A stretch of 9,781 bases of DNA. It comes from Acidobacteriaceae bacterium (GTDB lineage: Bacteria > Acidobacteriota > Terriglobia > Terriglobales > Acidobacteriaceae). Shown in pieces: positions 6,254 to 9,781 of the stretch. Every line of letters starts with the position of its first letter. Position 1 is the first letter of the stretch. Under the pieces are notes generated by a model. That model was not told the DNA's origin, ran no database searches, and saw nothing but the letters and a program-made list of their open reading frames with translations. A program made the translations under genes and the position numbers. The stretch covers positions 1 through 9,781 of the forward strand of contig JAOAPG010000363.1 in assembly GCA_025462785.1 (NCBI GenBank), in the 5' to 3' direction.

Positions 6254-6679
6254 ATGCAGAAGCCCTTTGCGAATTACCGGCGACACAATTTTCGCAGATG
6301 TATAAAGTGCATCAGCGCGCTGTCAATCGTGGTCGTTCTCTTTGCAGGTGCCAACAGCGCGGCACAGGTCGCATCAGCACCCAAGCGCAACGAGAACTCT
6401 GCTGCGGGAAACGCGGAGAATGGCAAAACGATCTATGTAAAGGACGGTTGCTACGAATGTCACGGCCGCGCCGGCCAAGGCTCTCGACTCAGCGGACCGA
6501 AAATCGGACCACAACCAATTCCCTTTCCTACGTTCGTAGCGTATATCCGCTCGCCCCAAGGTCAAATGCCGCCATACACTTCCAAGGTCCTGTCTGACGC
6601 TGAATTGGCTGACGTGTACGCTTTCCTAAGATCTTTGCCAAAACCGCCGGATCCGAAGGGCATCCCGGCATTGAATTAA
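6254..6679 (+). CDS. Small secreted mono-heme cytochrome c
   Basis: From ATG 6254 the protein has 141 residues. A basic N-region (YRRHNFRR) and a hydrophobic segment (about 19-33) form a signal peptide or anchor, with possible cleavage near residues 35-37. The mature domain has one heme motif, CYECH (C66, C69, H70), in the context GKTIYVKDGCYECHGRAGQG. A probable axial methionine, M105, sits in GQMPPYT, and the C-terminal helix is LSDAELADVYAFLRSLP (113-129). This is the class I fold of cytochromes that shuttle electrons outside the cytoplasm, often for alcohol, aldehyde or sorbosone-type dehydrogenases. An earlier CIKC in the signal lacks the histidine and is not a heme site. The gene is 11 bases after the ThDP-enzyme gene, so a redox link is plausible but not shown. 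In-frame starts at 6239 (GTG) and 6242 (ATG) are possible. Confidence 0.9.
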   Translation: MQKPFANYRRHNFRRCIKCISALSIVVVLFAGANSAAQVASAPKRNENSAAGNAENGKTIYVKDGCYECHGRAGQGSRLSGPKIGPQPIPFPTFVAYIRSPQGQMPPYTSKVLSDAELADVYAFLRSLPKPPDPKGIPALN

Positions 6680-6699
6680 TCGCTCCGCGTTTTAAGATA

Positions 6700-6715
6700 G
6701 GAGTGCACGAACTCC
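6700..6715 (+). other. Small hairpin between the cytochrome gene and pcaH
   Basis: GGAGT and ACTCC are separated by six bases in the 52-base gap. The five-pair stem has no following T-run, so it is not a convincing terminator. A GGGAGAG ribosome site for pcaH follows at 6720-6726. Confidence 0.2.
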
Positions 6716-6731
6716 GATTGGGAGAGACCGT

Positions 6732-7478
6732 ATGTCGAATGTATCCACACCGTCTGCGGATAAGAGACTAGGCTCTGTCGTGATTCCATATCGTCGATGT
6801 GAGCCAGGAACTCAGCCCGATTATCTCTTCTCATCTTATCGAGCCACGGTCCGCCGTGCCCCTTCGCGACCGCTCATTGTTTTGCCCCACACACTTTCGG
6901 AAGTCACTGGCCCGATGTTCGGGCACGAAAGCATCGCTGAAAACGACAACGACCTCACCCGACAGCATACAGGCGAAACGCTAGGCGAGCGCATCATCGT
7001 CAGCGGATATGTACGGGATGGCGATGGACATCGGGTTCGCAATACGCTCATAGAAATTTGGCAGGCGAATGCAGCAGGACGTTATGCTCACGTTCTCGAC
7101 AACCATCCTGCGCCCCTTGATCCTAATTTCACCGGAGCCGGAAGAACTTTGACCGATGCAAATGGCTTCTACAGTTTTGTGACCATCAAGCCGGGTGCGT
7201 ATCCGTGGCGCAATCATGAAAATGCGTGGCGTCCGGCGCACATCCATTACTCTCTTTTTGGGCCAGCGTTTGCCACCAGGCTCATTAGCCAAATGTATTT
7301 TCCCGGTGACCCGCTCTTTGCTTACGATCCTGTGATGCAATCGATCTCCGATGAGAGGGCGCGGCAGCGGCTCGTTTGTTCCTTCGATCTTGAAACGACT
7401 AAGCCAGAATGGGCGCTGGGCTATCGTTTTGACATCGTGTTGCGCGGCCGGAATGCCACGCCCTTCGAGGATCAATGA
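6732..7478 (+). CDS. pcaH: Protocatechuate 3,4-dioxygenase beta subunit
   Basis: 248 residues, a full-length catalytic subunit of the Fe(III) intradiol dioxygenase that converts protocatechuate and oxygen to 3-carboxy-cis,cis-muconate in the cytoplasm. The iron ligands are all visible: Y118 (GRYAH), Y157 (GAYPWRN), H170 and H172 (WRPAHIH). The catalytic arginine is R167. The intervals 39, 10, 3 and 2 equal those between Y408, Y447, R457, H460 and H462 of the Pseudomonas putida enzyme in the numbering I recall. The N-terminal half carries the family's LPHTLSEVTGPMFG (51-64) and the HTGETLGERIIVSG region. There is no signal peptide. The ribosome site GGGAGAG lies five bases before ATG. Its stop overlaps the pcaG start by four bases, giving coupled, balanced subunit synthesis. 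Close relatives that prefer other catechols exist, but the pcaH call is strong. Confidence 0.95.
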   Translation: MSNVSTPSADKRLGSVVIPYRRCEPGTQPDYLFSSYRATVRRAPSRPLIVLPHTLSEVTGPMFGHESIAENDNDLTRQHTGETLGERIIVSGYVRDGDGHRVRNTLIEIWQANAAGRYAHVLDNHPAPLDPNFTGAGRTLTDANGFYSFVTIKPGAYPWRNHENAWRPAHIHYSLFGPAFATRLISQMYFPGDPLFAYDPVMQSISDERARQRLVCSFDLETTKPEWALGYRFDIVLRGRNATPFEDQ

Positions 7479-8059
7479 GGAATAAAGCAGACTTGATCCC
7501 GACGCCGTCTCAGACTGTTGGCCCATACTTTCATCTAGGCCTCACTGACAAAAGATCTACCGCGTGCATTGCTGGTGAAGATGTAAAGGGAGAGCGCGTC
7601 ACGATAATCTGCAGCGTGTTCGATGGCGATGGATTAGCGGTGCCAGATGCCATGATCGAATTGTGGCAAGCTGACTCGGAGGGTAGGTACAACCATCCCG
7701 AAGATACTTGGGATGAAACGCAAAGGCTCACATTCCAGGGTTTTGGACGTCTGCCGACGCGCGAAGACGGAACCTGCGTATTTCAAACCATAAAACCCGG
7801 TCAGGTACCGGGCCCCAAAGGGCAACTGCAAGCGCCGCATATTAACGTATCAGTCTTTGCTCGTGGTCTTTTAAAACACTTACCTACCCGGATTTACTTT
7901 GAAGGCGATCGCGCCAACGAGAGCGACCCTGTACTGGCTTTGGTGCCTCACGAACGTCGTCTGACTTTGATGGCGACCTCAGACCCTGCAAACCCGGGAA
8001 CATGGCGGTTTGACGTCCGTTTGCACGGCGAACGCGAAACAGTATTCTTTGATATCTAA
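7475..8059 (+). CDS. pcaG: Protocatechuate 3,4-dioxygenase alpha subunit
   Basis: 194 residues, the non-iron partner of PcaH in the alpha-beta protomer. The N-terminal TPSQTVGPYFHLGL (10-23), DAMIELWQADSEGRYNHPED (58-77), FGRLPTREDGT (90-100), TIKPGQVP (105-112) and QAPHINVSVFARGLL (119-133) are characteristic. Where the beta subunit has HIH, this protein has HIN, so the second histidine ligand is absent, as expected for the alpha subunit's vestigial site. ATG overlaps the pcaH stop (ATGA). The beta-then-alpha order is the usual one. No export signal is visible, so the enzyme should stay in the cytoplasm, unlike the products of the four genes before pcaH. Confidence 0.94.
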   Translation: MRNKADLIPTPSQTVGPYFHLGLTDKRSTACIAGEDVKGERVTIICSVFDGDGLAVPDAMIELWQADSEGRYNHPEDTWDETQRLTFQGFGRLPTREDGTCVFQTIKPGQVPGPKGQLQAPHINVSVFARGLLKHLPTRIYFEGDRANESDPVLALVPHERRLTLMATSDPANPGTWRFDVRLHGERETVFFDI

Positions 8060-8086
8060 ATTCAACGACATCAACATGAGGTTGCG

Positions 8087-8815
8087 ATGAAACTGATTTT
8101 AGCTTTTGCTTGCTCCACCTTTGCAATGTCGCTACTGGGTTCGGCTTCAACTGCTCCGCAAACATTTCCGACATCAACCGGTCCGGTAAAGATCACCCCG
8201 CTTTATCACGCCAGTACGCTGATCGAAGCGGGCGGAAAAGTAATCTATCTGGACCCGGCGAAACCCGCAAAGTTCAATGGTCTTCCGAAAGCAGATCTAA
8301 TCCTGATCACACACATTCACCCCGACCATATGGATCCTACTTCCGTCTCGGCCGTCAGTAAATCAGGTACGGATATTCTCGCAGCTCCAGCGGTGGTTGA
8401 AACTGTAAAGGCTGCGAAGCCGATTGCGAACGGCGAAACCAAAATCTGGCAAGGCTGGACCATTGATGCGGTCCCAGCGTACAACATCCAGCGAGGTCCT
8501 GCGCCCGGCAAGCTCTTCCACGAGAAGGGACGTGACAATGGATACGTGCTTACGTATGGAGGCGTGCGATTCTATTTCTCCGGCGACACCGAGGGCATTC
8601 CCGAAATGCGCGCCTTAAAGAACATCGACGTCGCATTCGTCTGTATGAATCTGCCCTACACCATGCCTCCGGAAGAGGCCGCCGATGCAGTCAAGGCGTT
8701 TCACCCGAAGGTGGTCATTCCCTATCATTATCGCGGCTCTGATCTTGCAGTATTTAAGAAAAAGTTGGAAGGAACAGGAATAGAAGTTCGATTACTCGAC
8801 TGGTATCCACAATAG
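8087..8815 (+). CDS. Secreted UlaG-like metallo-beta-lactamase-fold hydrolase
   Basis: 242 residues. An N-terminal hydrophobic signal (about 1-24, possible cleavage near STA|P) precedes a UlaG/L-ascorbate-6-phosphate-lactonase-like MBL domain. Visible metal ligands are the THIHPDH block (H76, H78, D80, H81), D167 in SGDTEG and H214 in IPYHYRG. LYHASTLIEAGGKVIYLDPA (39-58) is the usual opening strand pair. Members hydrolyse lactones, phosphodiesters and other esters. The substrate here is unknown, and a lactonase role beside pcaHG would be speculation because the protein appears exported. GAGG lies five bases before ATG, and the gene starts 27 bases after pcaG, as the last of the run. A convergent gene follows. 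Confidence 0.88.
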   Translation: MKLILAFACSTFAMSLLGSASTAPQTFPTSTGPVKITPLYHASTLIEAGGKVIYLDPAKPAKFNGLPKADLILITHIHPDHMDPTSVSAVSKSGTDILAAPAVVETVKAAKPIANGETKIWQGWTIDAVPAYNIQRGPAPGKLFHEKGRDNGYVLTYGGVRFYFSGDTEGIPEMRALKNIDVAFVCMNLPYTMPPEEAADAVKAFHPKVVIPYHYRGSDLAVFKKKLEGTGIEVRLLDWYPQ

Positions 8816-8862
8816 GTTGCGAATGACCACCGGGCGATATCTCATTTAATTCATTCGTGCTT

Positions 8863-8894
8863 TCACATCAGGGAAGACTTACTGCCTGATGTGA
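8863..8894. terminator. Perfect 10-base inverted repeat between convergent genes, possible 3' stem-loop
   Basis: TCACATCAGG (8863-8872) and CCTGATGTGA (8885-8894) are exact inverted copies around a 12-base loop. The kinase stop codon (8870-8868 on the minus strand) lies inside the distal arm, so the stem covers the last codons of that gene. It also lies about 48 bases after the MBL stop. Neither side has a following T-run, so classical Rho-independent termination is not supported. It could protect or end both convergent transcripts. Confidence 0.4.
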
Positions 8895-9781
8895 CTGCCT
8901 CGGAACTGTAACAGGGATAGTGACCTCAACGAGAGTGCCGGGATTCGCATTAGTCACTCGCAATTCGCCACCAAACTCTCTGGCACGCTCTCTCATGCCT
9001 CCCATGCCAATGCCAATACTTCCAGCCCGCAATTGCGTGACGTGCGCCGCTACCCCTTTTCCGTCGTCCCGTATCGAAAGGGTCAATTGGTCATCTTGCT
9101 GGACCACAGTAATAGATGACTTCTTCGCCCCCGAATGACGGAATACGTTAGTAAGCCCCTCTTGAATAATCCGGAATATCGCCGTCTCCAATTGAGGAGC
9201 GAGTCGCGGGAAAGCCGAGGGCTGAAAATCAAGCGAAGTCTCGATTCCGCAACGTTTGGTGAAGCCTTCCAGGTACCAGCGCACTGCCGAGAGTAGTCCG
9301 ACTTCGTCAAGCAAGGGCGGGTGGAGGAGATGAGACATGCTGCGGACTTGCTGGATCACGCGCACCAAAATTTCGCTTGCCTCTTTGGCTCCTTGCTCTC
9401 TCCATTGTGGCGAAGTCGCCTGAGCAATCCCATCTAGTATCATTTTGGCCGCCGCAAGCTCCTGACCCAAACCATCATGTAGATCACGGGCGATGCGACG
9501 CCGTTCTTCGTCTTGCGTGACCATGAGCCGGCTTGAAAGCTGGCGGAGTTCCCGATTCAAATCTTCCAATTGCTGCGTCTTGCGGTGCAGCTCGGCAAAA
9601 ATACTCACCTTCGCCCGCAACAGTTCCGGAATGACGGGCACGGAAATATAATCGACGGCTCCGCGTTGATAGCCTCGAAGACGGTCGAGATCCGTGAGAT
9701 GTACGGCAGAGATAAAGATGATCGCAGTCTTCTGAAATCGGGGATGCTGGCGAATTATCTCCGCGAGTTCAAACCCATCGA
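8868..9781 (-). CDS. Receiver-histidine kinase hybrid, N-terminus beyond window
   Basis: The reading frame stays open to the right edge, giving 303 visible residues. Residues 1-60 are the second half of a response-regulator receiver domain: DGFELAEIIRQ, then TAIIFISA, then GAVDYISVPVIPELLRAK. The phosphoacceptor aspartate should lie just outside the window. A coiled-coil linker (HRKTQQLEDLNRELRQL, about 65-81) leads to a HisKA_3 dimerisation domain with the phosphorylatable histidine in RRRIARDLHDGLGQELA (H101). The ATPase domain shows the N-box EGLTNVFRHSG (N211), the G1 motif RDDGKG (D239) and the G2 motif GIGMGGMRERA (256-266). The NarX/DegS-like kinase class usually phosphorylates a LuxR-type regulator, which is not in view. 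The receiver's usual switch lysine is valine here (DYISVPV). GTG at 9641 is an internal valine, not the start. The gene is convergent with the catabolic run and has no evident link to it. Confidence 0.92.
   Translation of the reverse strand, partial: DGFELAEIIRQHPRFQKTAIIFISAVHLTDLDRLRGYQRGAVDYISVPVIPELLRAKVSIFAELHRKTQQLEDLNRELRQLSSRLMVTQDEERRRIARDLHDGLGQELAAAKMILDGIAQATSPQWREQGAKEASEILVRVIQQVRSMSHLLHPPLLDEVGLLSAVRWYLEGFTKRCGIETSLDFQPSAFPRLAPQLETAIFRIIQEGLTNVFRHSGAKKSSITVVQQDDQLTLSIRDDGKGVAAHVTQLRAGSIGIGMGGMRERAREFGGELRVTNANPGTLVEVTIPVTVPRQSHQAVSLP

Noticed and set aside
6296..6310. CIKC near the cytochrome N-terminus as a second heme site
   Set aside because: The next residue is Ile, not His, and the segment lies in the signal peptide.
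6981..7526. Minus-strand open frame of 181 codons across pcaH and pcaG
   Set aside because: It is antisense to the pcaH active-site region and the pcaHG junction; no independent support.
8820..8857. CGAATGA and TCATTCG as a terminator stem after the MBL gene
   Set aside because: The stem is seven bases with a 24-base loop and no T-run; the repeat at 8863-8894 is far stronger.

Overview
The window holds parts or all of ten protein-coding genes, tightly packed. Gene density, roughly even base composition, the style of the secreted beta-propeller and the receiver-kinase hybrid suggest a soil Acidobacteriota-type genome. This lineage call is from recognition only and is moderate at best. No RNA gene, insertion sequence, CRISPR array or phage gene is visible, and no gap between genes exceeds 300 bases.

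Layout. At the left edge, on the minus strand, lies the N-terminal two thirds of a 4,5-dihydroxyphthalate decarboxylase-like protein (1-639). Divergent from it across an AT-rich control region is an IclR-family regulator of the PcaR/PcaU/PobR type (770-1651). Seven same-strand genes then run from 1722 to 8815 with gaps of -4 to about 70 bases, so they probably form one operon: a Tat-exported amidohydrolase of the ACMSD/LigJ-like superfamily, a secreted beta-propeller, a Tat-exported thiamine-diphosphate enzyme, a small secreted c-type cytochrome, protocatechuate 3,4-dioxygenase beta (pcaH) and alpha (pcaG), and a secreted UlaG-like metallo-beta-lactamase-fold hydrolase. On the right, convergent, is the C-terminal part of a receiver-histidine kinase hybrid (8868-9781) that runs off the window.

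How the genes may work together. The firm biochemical anchor is PcaHG, which opens the ring of protocatechuate to 3-carboxy-cis,cis-muconate. The decarboxylase-like gene could make protocatechuate from 4,5-dihydroxyphthalate. The regulator belongs to the family that controls pca genes, and the divergent promoter region carries a 12-base uninterrupted match to the PcaR operator as I remember it. The unusual part is the set of four genes between regulator and pcaHG. They encode an exported carbon-carbon bond-acting amidohydrolase, an exported ThDP enzyme, a propeller and a cytochrome c. Together they look like an undescribed extracytoplasmic aromatic-acid or keto-acid processing module that feeds a cytoplasmic ring-cleavage step. 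Its substrate cannot be read from the sequence. The usual downstream pca genes (pcaB, C, D, I, J, F) are not in the window.
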